NCBI GenBank assembly: GCA_036556985.1
Contig: DATBIK010000053.1
Span: 1 to 7,884, forward strand
Direction: 5' to 3'
Source of the DNA: JAPSGM01 sp036556985
Lineage (GTDB): Bacteria; Chloroflexota; Limnocylindria; QHBO01
DNA length: 7,884 nucleotides
A program made the translations under genes and the position numbers. The notes under the pieces were generated by a model. That model did no database searches, was not told where the DNA came from, and saw nothing but the letters and a program-made list of their open reading frames with translations. This document shows positions 1 through 6,127 of the stretch, in pieces (position 1 is the first letter of the stretch; each line of letters opens with the position of its first letter).

Positions 1-170
1 AGCGCCGCGCCGAGGTCCACGCGATCCTCGACCGGCGGCGCATCGGCGGCCGGGCCGACCCGGCCCACGCGACCGCCTTCCACGAAAATCGCCCACGGCA
101 GCGCGCCGCCGTACGGCTCCGGGGTGAGGAGCCGGCCGCGTCCGGTGAAGAGGCGGGCGGTGGGAGTCAT
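1..170 (-). CDS. Amidohydrolase family protein, N-terminal fragment (runs off left edge)
   Basis: Only the first 56 or so residues lie in the window. The ATG at 170 opens MTPTARLFTGRGRLLTPEP and continues to a segment reading AIFVEGGRVGRVGPAADAPP and then RVDLGAA. This is the usual start of metal-dependent amidohydrolases (imidazolonepropionase, dihydroorotase and YtcJ-like relatives): a small beta-sandwich with 'I.V.GGRI..VG', then 'VDLGG', which normally precedes the PG.ID.H.H metal site. The metal site would lie beyond the edge, so substrate and catalytic competence cannot be judged. The start overlaps the stop of the upstream transporter gene as ATGA (167-170), implying translational coupling. 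A GGAGGA-like ribosome binding site lies at 183-188 on the minus strand, 12 bases before the ATG, which is rather far. The family call is fairly good; the specific function is unknown. Confidence 0.7.
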   Translation of the reverse strand, partial: MTPTARLFTGRGRLLTPEPYGGALPWAIFVEGGRVGRVGPAADAPPVEDRVDLGAA

Positions 171-1138
171 CGGTCCAGACCATCCTCCGACCCCCGTCCA
201 GCCCTGCGCCGGACGGTCGCCAGCACGAGCCCGACCACGATGGTGCCGGCGCCCAGGAGCTGGACCGATGTGGGGGCCTCGGCGAGCAGCACGATCCCGA
301 GCAGCACCGCCCCCACCGGTTGGAGCGTGAGCACCACGCTCGTCAGCGCGGCGGGCAGCCGCGGCAGCGAGATGCTGATGAGCAGCCAGCCCACGACCTG
401 CGAGCTCACGGCCAGCGCCAGCAGCCAGCCGTGCGACGGCCAGGACGGCGCCAGGTTGACCTCGCCGAGCGGCAGCCCGATGAGCAGCGCGACGATCGCT
501 GCCGAGAGGGTGGCATCCAGCAGTGGCCCAGCCGGCCGGCGCAGGTCGGCGTTCCCGCGCCGAAGGACGAGCAGGAAGCCGGCGTAGGACAGTCCCGTCC
601 CGAGGCCGACGACCACTCCGAGGCCAGGGTCGCGTCCGTATGCCTCTCCGCCGACGATCCCGGAGATGAGGACCACGCCGGCGAGGACGATGGGGATGGC
701 GAGGGCGGTGCGCGGCGCCATCCGTTCGCGCAGCAGGAGCCAGGCGAGGACGGCCACGAAAACGACCTGCGTGTTGCCGAGCACCGTCGCCAGGCCGGCG
801 CCCACGAGCCCGACCGTGTGGTGGTACAGCTCGAGGTCGATCGCGAAGAAGACGCCGGCCACCCAGGCCAGCGCGACCTGGGACGCCGGGCGCGGCCCGA
901 AGGCGCGTCGCTCCATGACCGCCAGCACCACGAGGAACGGCAACGCGTAGGCGCAGCGGAAGAAGGCGACCGTCGCCGGCGGCTGCTCGGCGAGGCGGAC
1001 GAGGATGCCGCTGAAGGCGATGCTCAGCGCGCCGAGCACCGCGGCCAGCACCGGGCGGTGGCGGAGCGCCAGGTACGCCCGGGTGGCGAACGGGCGTCCG
1101 GTCGGTGGGCGATCGAGGGCGGGACGGGCATCGTGCAC
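167..1138 (-). CDS. DMT superfamily transporter, EamA family
   Basis: Integral inner-membrane transporter of about 323 residues, with roughly ten hydrophobic segments arranged as two EamA repeats. The first repeat starts near PVLAAVLGALSIAFSGILVR and includes the typical 'ATVAFFRCAYALP' and 'NTQVVFVAVLAWLLLRER' stretches. The second includes 'LSYAGFLLVLRRG' and ends with 'LQPVGAVLLGIVLLAE', the hallmark of the C-terminal EamA half. EamA proteins move small metabolites such as amino acids or other polar compounds, usually as exporters; the substrate cannot be read from sequence. The frame stays open to a GTG at 1201. I prefer the GTG at 1138 because the extra 21 codons use A/T third positions far more than the gene body and would leave only 8 bases to the divergent gene. 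The first membrane segment is intact either way. The gene overlaps the downstream amidohydrolase by ATGA, so it may carry a substrate or product of that enzyme (inference). Confidence 0.9.
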   Translation of the reverse strand: MHDARPALDRPPTGRPFATRAYLALRHRPVLAAVLGALSIAFSGILVRLAEQPPATVAFFRCAYALPFLVVLAVMERRAFGPRPASQVALAWVAGVFFAIDLELYHHTVGLVGAGLATVLGNTQVVFVAVLAWLLLRERMAPRTALAIPIVLAGVVLISGIVGGEAYGRDPGLGVVVGLGTGLSYAGFLLVLRRGNADLRRPAGPLLDATLSAAIVALLIGLPLGEVNLAPSWPSHGWLLALAVSSQVVGWLLISISLPRLPAALTSVVLTLQPVGAVLLGIVLLAEAPTSVQLLGAGTIVVGLVLATVRRRAGRGSEDGLDR

Positions 1139-1172
1139 GATGGCGGAGCCTAGCGCGGCATGCGCCGATCCG

Positions 1173-1202
1173 TTGCGAGCGCTTGCATTGGGAACGCACA
1201 CT
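1173..1202 (+). promoter_or_regulatory. Candidate promoter for the cyclase-ATPase gene
   Basis: A TTGCGA at 1173-1178 (4 of 6 matches to the sigma-70 -35 box) is followed after 18 bases by CACACT at 1197-1202 (3 of 6 matches to the -10 box). Transcription would begin close to the GTG start at 1210, giving a leaderless or nearly leaderless message. That would agree with the absence of a purine-rich ribosome binding site in front of this start. The boxes are weak and were found by eye. Confidence 0.25.
1174..1187. repeat. Near-perfect 14-base palindrome in the divergent intergenic region (possible operator)
   Basis: The stretch tgcgagcgcttgca is symmetric about 1180/1181 at all but one base pair (1177 against 1184). 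It lies between the two divergently read genes, and overlaps the only candidate -35 element for the plus-strand cyclase gene. A symmetric site there could bind a dimeric repressor acting on one or both genes. In GC-rich DNA short palindromes also arise by chance, so this is a tentative call. Confidence 0.3.
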
Positions 1203-1209
1203 TGGCCCC

Positions 1210-3837
1210 GTGCGCGAGCTGCCGACCGGGACGGTCACGTTCCTGTTCACCGACATTGAGGGCTCGACGCGGCTGACCCAATTCCTCGGCGACGCCTGGC
1301 CGCCGCTGCTCGAGCGGCACCACGCGATCCTGCGTGACGCGGTCGCCGCGCAGGGCGGCGCGGTGGTGGGGACGGAGGGTGACAGCGTGTTCGCGGCCTT
1401 CGACTCGGCGCCGCGGGGGGTCGCGGCGGCGGTCGAGGCGCAGCGCGGGCTCGCAGCCGAAGCGTGGCCGGCCGACGCAGCGGTGCGGGTGCGGATGGGC
1501 ATCCACACCGGCGAGGGACAGGTGGCGGGGGAATCGTACGTGGGCCTCGACGTCCATCGGGCGGCGCGCATCATGAGTGCCGGCCACGGCGGACAGGTGC
1601 TCGTCTCCGGCACGACCCGGATGCTCGTGGAGGCGAGCCTGCCCGAGGGCGTGGAGCTGCGCGACATGGGCGAGCACCGCCTCAAGGACCTGTCGCGTCC
1701 CGAGCAGCTGTCGGCGCTCGTCATCGCCGGGCTTCCGTCCTCGTTCCCGCCGCTGCGCACGCTCGACATCGTCCCGAACAACCTGCCCACCCAGCTCACC
1801 ACCTTCCTGGGCCGCGACGCCGAGCTGGCCGAGGCCGGGGCCCTGCTCCGGGAGTCGCGACTCCTCACGCTCACCGGCCCGGGCGGGACGGGGAAGACGC
1901 GCCTGTCGCTCCAGCTCGCCGCGGATGCCACGGACGCGTACCCGGACGGCGTCTACTTCGTGCCGCTCGGCCCGATCAGTGAGTCGTCGCTGGTGCTGGC
2001 CACCATGGCCCAGGTGCTGGGCCTGCCCGACCCGCGGGGCCACGCCGTGGCCCGCATCGCGGAGCACCTTGCCGACAAACGCGTCCTGTTCGTGCTCGAC
2101 AACTTCGAGCAGGTGATCGATGCCGGCCCGGAGGTCGGGGAGCTGCTCCAGGCCGCCGCGGGCATGACCATCCTCGCCACGAGCCGATCGCCGCTCCGCA
2201 TCTACGGCGAGCGCGAGTTCCCCGTGCCGCCCCTCTCCGTGCCCGATCCGCGGCACCTGCCCGACCTCGAGACGCTCTCGCAGTTCTCGTCGGTCGCCCT
2301 GTTCGTGGAGCGGGCGGTCGCCGTCCGGCCCGGCTTCGCGGTCGACGTTTCGAACGCGCCGGCCATCGCCGAGATCTGCGCCCGCCTCGACGGGCTGCCG
2401 CTGGCGATCGAGCTCGCCGCGGCCCGCGTACGGGTCCTCACTCCGCAGGCGATCATGGCCCGGCTCGACCATCGGCTCAGCCTGCTGGCCGGCGGCTCGC
2501 GCGACCTGCCCGAGCGCCAGCAGACGCTGCGCGGCGCCATCGACTGGAGCCACGACCTGCTCGAGCCCGGCGACCGCGCCGCCTTCGCACGCTTCAGCGC
2601 CTTCTCCGGCGGGGCCGATGAGGAGGCCTTCAACCGGGTCGTCCTGGCCGATTGGCCGGCTGACGCCGGCCCCATGCCCGACGCCCTGGACGAGCTCACC
2701 TCCCTGCTCGACAAGAGCCTGATTCGGCAGGAGATGGGGCCGGATGGCGCGCCCCGCTACCGGATGCTGGAGACGATCCGGGAGTACGCCGCCGAGCGGC
2801 TGGCCGAGGCGGAGCCGGACGCCGAGACGCGGTTGCGCCACGCCGAGTACTACCTTGCCCTGGCCGAGGGCGTGGCGGCCCGCATGTTCGGCGAGGACCA
2901 GCGCGGCTGCCTGGACACGCTCGAGCGCGAGCACGACAACCTGCGCGCGGCGATCGGGTTCGCGATCGAGCAGGGCCGGGCGGAGCTCGCCATGCGGCTG
3001 CTCGCGGCCATGTGGCGCTTCTGGCAGATGCGCGGCTACCTGGCGGAGGGCCGGGATCGGGCGGAGCGGATCCTGGCGCTGCCGGACGCGGCCGCCCACC
3101 CCGAGACCCTGCTGAAGGCGCTCGACGCGGCCGGCGGTATCGCGTACTGGCAGGGCGACATGCCCGGGTCACGCGACCTCTACCAGCAGCAGGGGCAGGT
3201 CGCCCTGCAGCTCGCCGACGACGCCGCGCACGCGGAGGCGCTCTACAACGAGAGCATGACCTTCGCCCTCGAGTCCGAGGCGCGCGAGGCGGAGCGGTTG
3301 GCCAAGCTGGCGCGCGCGAAGTTCGAGGCGCTCGGCGATCGGCACGGGATCGGGCGGGCGCAATGGGCGGTGCTGAACGCGCTCGCCTATCGGCAGGATG
3401 CCGCGGAGGGCCGGCCGCTGGCCGAGGACACGGTGGCCATCTTCCGCGAGGTGAACGATCGCTTCATGCTGGCCTGGGCGCTGTACACCCAGGCCCTGAT
3501 GCTCACCCAGGCGAACGACGTGGAAGCGGCGCGCGCATCGCTGACCGAGGCGCTCGGCATCTTCCAGGAGACGCACGATCTGTCCGGCTACGCGCTCGTG
3601 CTGGACGGATTCGCCTCGATCGAGTGGCTGGCCGGCAATCGGGACCGCGCGATGCGCATCGCCGGCGCCGCCGCTGCGATCCAGGACGTCTCGGGGGTCG
3701 GGCTGGCGCAGCGGAACAGGGATTACGCGCAGTTCTTCCCGGCCGACCTCCTGGAGGAGGCGCCGCTGGCGGAGGCCTACGCCGAGGGCCAGCAGCTGTC
3801 GCTCGAAGAAGCCGTCGCGCTCGCCCTGGAGGGCTGA
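1210..3837 (+). CDS. Class III nucleotide cyclase domain fused to a STAND/AAA-type ATPase with TPR-like tail
   Basis: A large multidomain cytosolic signalling protein of 875 residues. The GTG at 1210 is chosen because it gives VRELPTGTVTFLFTDIEGST, the usual beginning of this family; the frame remains open upstream without similarity. Residues 5-172 are a cyclase homology domain with metal-binding Asp15 (FTDIEGST) and Asp58 (TEGDSVFAAF). Residues 190-405 are a P-loop ATPase with Walker A GPGGTGKT (223-230), Walker B VLFVLDN (292-298), an ATSR sensor segment (323-326) and GLPLAIELAA (395-404). Residues 434-530 carry the helical and winged-helix-like segment typical of these ATPases (TLRGAIDWSHDLL, YRMLETIREYAAERL). 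The rest is helical TPR-like repeat, ending EEAVALALEG. There is no C-terminal LuxR-type DNA-binding domain. The cyclase site departs from canon: Gly54 where Lys normally reads the base, Ser109 for the partnering Asp, and His116 for the transition-state Asn; Arg120 is kept. Such proteins are thought to be ATP-dependent switches that sense a ligand through the repeats. The ligand and any cyclic nucleotide made are unknown. Confidence 0.93.
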   Translation: MRELPTGTVTFLFTDIEGSTRLTQFLGDAWPPLLERHHAILRDAVAAQGGAVVGTEGDSVFAAFDSAPRGVAAAVEAQRGLAAEAWPADAAVRVRMGIHTGEGQVAGESYVGLDVHRAARIMSAGHGGQVLVSGTTRMLVEASLPEGVELRDMGEHRLKDLSRPEQLSALVIAGLPSSFPPLRTLDIVPNNLPTQLTTFLGRDAELAEAGALLRESRLLTLTGPGGTGKTRLSLQLAADATDAYPDGVYFVPLGPISESSLVLATMAQVLGLPDPRGHAVARIAEHLADKRVLFVLDNFEQVIDAGPEVGELLQAAAGMTILATSRSPLRIYGEREFPVPPLSVPDPRHLPDLETLSQFSSVALFVERAVAVRPGFAVDVSNAPAIAEICARLDGLPLAIELAAARVRVLTPQAIMARLDHRLSLLAGGSRDLPERQQTLRGAIDWSHDLLEPGDRAAFARFSAFSGGADEEAFNRVVLADWPADAGPMPDALDELTSLLDKSLIRQEMGPDGAPRYRMLETIREYAAERLAEAEPDAETRLRHAEYYLALAEGVAARMFGEDQRGCLDTLEREHDNLRAAIGFAIEQGRAELAMRLLAAMWRFWQMRGYLAEGRDRAERILALPDAAAHPETLLKALDAAGGIAYWQGDMPGSRDLYQQQGQVALQLADDAAHAEALYNESMTFALESEAREAERLAKLARAKFEALGDRHGIGRAQWAVLNALAYRQDAAEGRPLAEDTVAIFREVNDRFMLAWALYTQALMLTQANDVEAARASLTEALGIFQETHDLSGYALVLDGFASIEWLAGNRDRAMRIAGAAAAIQDVSGVGLAQRNRDYAQFFPADLLEEAPLAEAYAEGQQLSLEEAVALALEG

Positions 3838-3850
3838 GCCCCAAGCTCAG
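3834..3850. terminator. Small inverted repeat between convergent genes (possible bidirectional terminator)
   Basis: ctgagc (3834-3839), loop cccaa, gctcag (3845-3850) form a perfect 6-base stem with a 5-base loop. Both stop codons, TGA at 3835-3837 on plus and TGA at 3849-3847 on minus, lie in the two arms. It is the only non-coding stretch between the convergent genes. There is no T-tract on either side, so efficient intrinsic termination is doubtful; part of the symmetry follows from the two facing TGA codons. Confidence 0.35.
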
Positions 3851-4650
3851 GCGGGGGCGGCGAGGTCGCGCCTCGGGTAGACCATGAGCGCCCAGACGGC
3901 CGGGATCACGAGCGCCACGGCGCAGACCGCGAAGTCGAGCGGGTCTCCGTCGCCCTGCAGGATCTGCCCCGGGTCGAAGTGGTGGAAGAGGGAGTACGGC
4001 TGCAGGAACTCCGCCGCGTCCCACAGCGAGCCGAGGATCTCGAAGAAGTAGTTGGTCAGCAGGAAGCCGAGCGCCACGCCCATCGCCGGACCGGCGCGAT
4101 CGAAGCTCACCGACGCCGCGAGCGCCACCGACGCGAAGGCGCCCCACATGAGGACGCCGTTGAGGAAGACGAGCGGCAGGAGGCCGAGATCGAGCTCGTC
4201 GGCGATGCCAACGGCCACCGCGCCCGACACCTGGCCGATGAGCAGCGCCGCCACGGCCAGGGCGAGCATGAGCAGGACTGCCAGCGCCACCACGGTGTAG
4301 TGTCGCTGACGCGAGAGCGGACGCGAAAGGAGCACCTCGAGCGTGCCGCGCTCCCGCTCGCCGGCGACCGCGGTCACCGGCGAGCCGAGGGCGAAGACCC
4401 CCACGAAGGCGATCGCGAGCGGATGCTGGAGCCCCAACGTCAGCGCGCCCGGCAGCGTGAAGAAGTTGCCCGAGCCGAAGCTCATCAGGTTCTCCGGGAT
4501 CATCCCGGAGTTCACCATCTCGCGGATGGCATCGGAGAAGCCGGTGTAGATGATCGGGATCAGTACGCCCCAGCCGAGGCAGGCGAGCAGGAGCAGCGCG
4601 AGGCGCGCGCGGTTCCAGGCCAGGGTCTGCCAGAACAGCCGCAGCGTCAT
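3847..4650 (-). CDS. ABC-2 type transporter permease (compact, second exporter pair)
   Basis: Membrane subunit of an ABC exporter, 267 residues with about six hydrophobic segments: near 15-36, 77-97, 118-148, 155-181, 185-205 and 240-258. The hallmark of ABC-2 permeases of the NosY/ABC2_membrane_2 type is present as GERERGTLEVLLSRPLSR (residues 97-114), a cytoplasmic coupling segment after the second membrane helix. The C-terminus, YPRRDLAAPA, resembles the F..RDL ending common in this group. The ATG at 4650 overlaps the stop of the preceding ATPase gene as ATGA (4647-4650), and a GGAGGT ribosome binding site sits 9 bases upstream, so the start is well supported. It is the last gene of the minus-strand operon and its natural partner is the ATPase immediately upstream. 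The exported substrate is unknown; drugs, lipids or peptides are all possible for the family. Confidence 0.9.
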   Translation of the reverse strand: MTLRLFWQTLAWNRARLALLLLACLGWGVLIPIIYTGFSDAIREMVNSGMIPENLMSFGSGNFFTLPGALTLGLQHPLAIAFVGVFALGSPVTAVAGERERGTLEVLLSRPLSRQRHYTVVALAVLLMLALAVAALLIGQVSGAVAVGIADELDLGLLPLVFLNGVLMWGAFASVALAASVSFDRAGPAMGVALGFLLTNYFFEILGSLWDAAEFLQPYSLFHHFDPGQILQGDGDPLDFAVCAVALVIPAVWALMVYPRRDLAAPA

Positions 4651-5567
4651 GCGTCCGCGACCTCCGACGGCTCGTCGGCGTAGTACTCGAGAAACGCCTC
4701 CTCCAGCCGGGCCGGCTCGATGATGAGGTCCACCAGCGAGGGCGACGCCACCGCCCGCACGAAGGGCGCGACGTCGCCGAGCAGCATGCCGGTCAGGCGG
4801 TCGTCGTCAACCACCAGGTCGCTCAGGCCGGGCACGTCGGAGAGGTCCGGCGCCACGCCGCGCCAGCGCACCTGCACGCGCCGCTTGCGGCGGGCAAGCA
4901 GCTCCTCGACGCCGTGGAGGGCCATCAGCCGGCCGCGCCGGATGATCGCCACCCGGTCGCAGACCCGCTCCACCTCGGAGAGGACGTGGCTGGACATGAA
5001 GACCGTGCGTCCCGCCGCGCGCAGGTCGTCGAGGATGCCGTAGAAGGCCTGCTGCATGAGCGGGTCGAGCCCCTCGGTCGGCTCGTCGAGAACCGCCAGC
5101 TCGGGGTCGTGCTGGAGGGCCTGGATGACGCCCATCTTCTGGCGCATGCCGCGCGAGTAGTCGCGCACCCGGCGGCGCAGGACCGATGCCGGCATCTCGA
5201 GGCGCTCGCACAGCTCGTTGCGGCGGACCGGCGCGCTGCCCTGCAGGTCGCCGAGGTAGTCGAGGGCATCGGCCCCGGACAGGGAGTCGTAGATGGCGAT
5301 GCCGCCGGGAAGGTATCCGATCCGGCGACGGATCTCGACCGACTGGGTGACCGCGTCCAGGCCGAGCACCCGCGCGCCGCCGGCGGTCGGGTGCAGGAAG
5401 CCGAGCAGGATGCGGATCGTCGTCGACTTGCCGGCACCGTTCGGGCCGAGGAAGCCGAAGATCTCGCCCGGCCGGACCTCGAGGTCGAGGTCGGTGAGCG
5501 CCTCGATCGACCCGTAGCGCTTCGTGAGCGCGCGCGTCTCGATGGCCGCGTTCGTCGTCGTCTCCAT
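4647..5567 (-). CDS. ABC transporter ATP-binding protein (partner of the compact permease)
   Basis: Cytosolic ATPase subunit of an exporter, 306 residues from the ATG at 5567. Residues 9-220 form the nucleotide-binding domain: Walker A GPNGAGKST (41-49), Walker B LAVLDEP (157-163) with catalytic Glu162, D-loop EGLD (165-168) and switch His194 in SSH. Two elements are unusual: the Q-loop position reads GYLPGG (84-89) with no glutamine, and the signature is YSRGMRQK (137-144) instead of LSGGQ. Both forms occur in the CcmA-type exporter ATPases of high-GC bacteria, as far as I recall. Residues from about 225 to 300 form the C-terminal accessory domain typical of drug and antibiotic exporters, with the ending LEEAFLEYYAD. 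A TTG at 5579 could also start the frame, giving a TTGA overlap with the macro gene, but the purine-rich AGGA abuts it directly; at 12 bases from the ATG it suits the latter better. The next gene downstream, the permease, overlaps by ATGA. Confidence 0.93.
   Translation of the reverse strand: METTTNAAIETRALTKRYGSIEALTDLDLEVRPGEIFGFLGPNGAGKSTTIRILLGFLHPTAGGARVLGLDAVTQSVEIRRRIGYLPGGIAIYDSLSGADALDYLGDLQGSAPVRRNELCERLEMPASVLRRRVRDYSRGMRQKMGVIQALQHDPELAVLDEPTEGLDPLMQQAFYGILDDLRAAGRTVFMSSHVLSEVERVCDRVAIIRRGRLMALHGVEELLARRKRRVQVRWRGVAPDLSDVPGLSDLVVDDDRLTGMLLGDVAPFVRAVASPSLVDLIIEPARLEEAFLEYYADEPSEVADA
4660..4665 (-). promoter_or_regulatory. Ribosome binding site of the compact ABC-2 permease
   Basis: GGAGGT on the minus strand, 9 bases before the ATG at 4650, lying within the last codons of the upstream ATPase gene. 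It supports the ATGA-overlap start. Confidence 0.6.
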
Positions 5568-5575
5568 GGGGCCGC

Positions 5576-6127
5576 TCAATCCTGCCCGATGAGCGCGCCG
5601 AGCGCAGCCGAAAACGGCGCGAACGTCGCGTCGCGCAGGACGAAGCGCACGAGCTCGAGCGTCGTCCCCCCGGCAAGGTGGTCGGCCACGGTGCGCACCG
5701 CGATGCGCGCCCCGTCGTCGGGTGGGTACCCGTAGATCCCCATGCTGATCGCCGGCAGCGCCAGGGTCCGCGCGCCGTGCTCGTCCGCGAGGCGCAGGCA
5801 GGACCGATACGCCCCGGCCAGCAGCCGCTCCTCGTCGCGCGATCCGCCGTGCCAGACCGGGCCGACCGCGTGGAGCACCCAGCGGGCCGGGAGAGCGTGG
5901 CCGCCGGTCGCCACGGCGGTGCCGGTCGGCGTGCCCTCTGGGTACGTGCGGCGCAGCTCCTCGAGCAGGCCCGGACCGGCGGCGCGATGGATCGCCCCGT
6001 CGACGCCGCCGCCGCCCCGCAGCGCGGCGTTCGCCGCGTTGCCGATGGCGTCCACCTGCTCGGTGGTGATGTCCCCGACGACGAGCTCGAGGACTCGTTC
6101 GCCGATGCGGTGACGGACGGGAGTCAC
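5576..6127 (-). CDS. Macro domain protein, MacroD type (O-acetyl-ADP-ribose deacetylase / ADP-ribosyl hydrolase-like)
   Basis: A single-domain protein of 183 residues, about the normal size for stand-alone macro domains. It carries VVGDIT (16-21) for the adenine-binding Asp19, DAIGNAANAALRGGGGVDGA (26-45) followed by IHRAAG, then GHALPARWVLHAVGP (76-90) and ALPAISMGIYGYP (123-135), the phosphate-binding loop. Asn33 and Asp43 match in spacing the catalytic Asn/Asp pair of human MacroD1 and E. coli YmdB, and Tyr132 matches the YmdB loop tyrosine, so an active enzyme is likely. Family members hydrolyse O-acetyl-ADP-ribose or remove ADP-ribose from acidic side chains. The frame is open far upstream (to 6778), but that part is antisense-like shadow of the permease gene. 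The GTG at 6127 is chosen because it overlaps the permease stop as GTGA and similarity begins right after it. No clear ribosome binding site precedes it, which fits dependence on coupling. Placement between two ABC exporter pairs is unusual. Confidence 0.9.
   Translation of the reverse strand: MTPVRHRIGERVLELVVGDITTEQVDAIGNAANAALRGGGGVDGAIHRAAGPGLLEELRRTYPEGTPTGTAVATGGHALPARWVLHAVGPVWHGGSRDEERLLAGAYRSCLRLADEHGARTLALPAISMGIYGYPPDDGARIAVRTVADHLAGGTTLELVRFVLRDATFAPFSAALGALIGQD

Noticed and set aside
320..1153. A 277-residue open frame on the plus strand opposite the EamA transporter
   Set aside because: It is highly charged with low-complexity composition and no recognisable domain; the minus-strand frame has ten clear membrane segments.
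1139..1201. Upstream extension of the transporter frame to the GTG at 1201
   Set aside because: Third codon positions there are A or T in about a third of codons, unlike the gene body, and no conserved sequence lies in it. It cannot be excluded fully.
1105..1209. Upstream extension of the cyclase frame
   Set aside because: The preceding 35 codons show no family similarity and would overlap the transporter start; LPTGTVTFLFTDIEGST normally sits within a few residues of the start.
1150..3099. A 649-residue open frame on the minus strand opposite the cyclase-ATPase gene
   Set aside because: It is rich in Arg, Gly, Glu, Gln and His with no domain motif, the usual shadow of a GC-rich gene on the other strand, while the plus-strand protein is full of conserved motifs.
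3979..4683. A plus-strand open frame opposite the compact permease
   Set aside because: Dominated by Glu, Arg, Gln and His, with no motif; an antisense shadow of a membrane protein gene.
4914..5735. A plus-strand open frame opposite the second ABC ATPase
   Set aside because: It has no motif, while the minus strand carries Walker A, Walker B and the switch histidine in the correct order.
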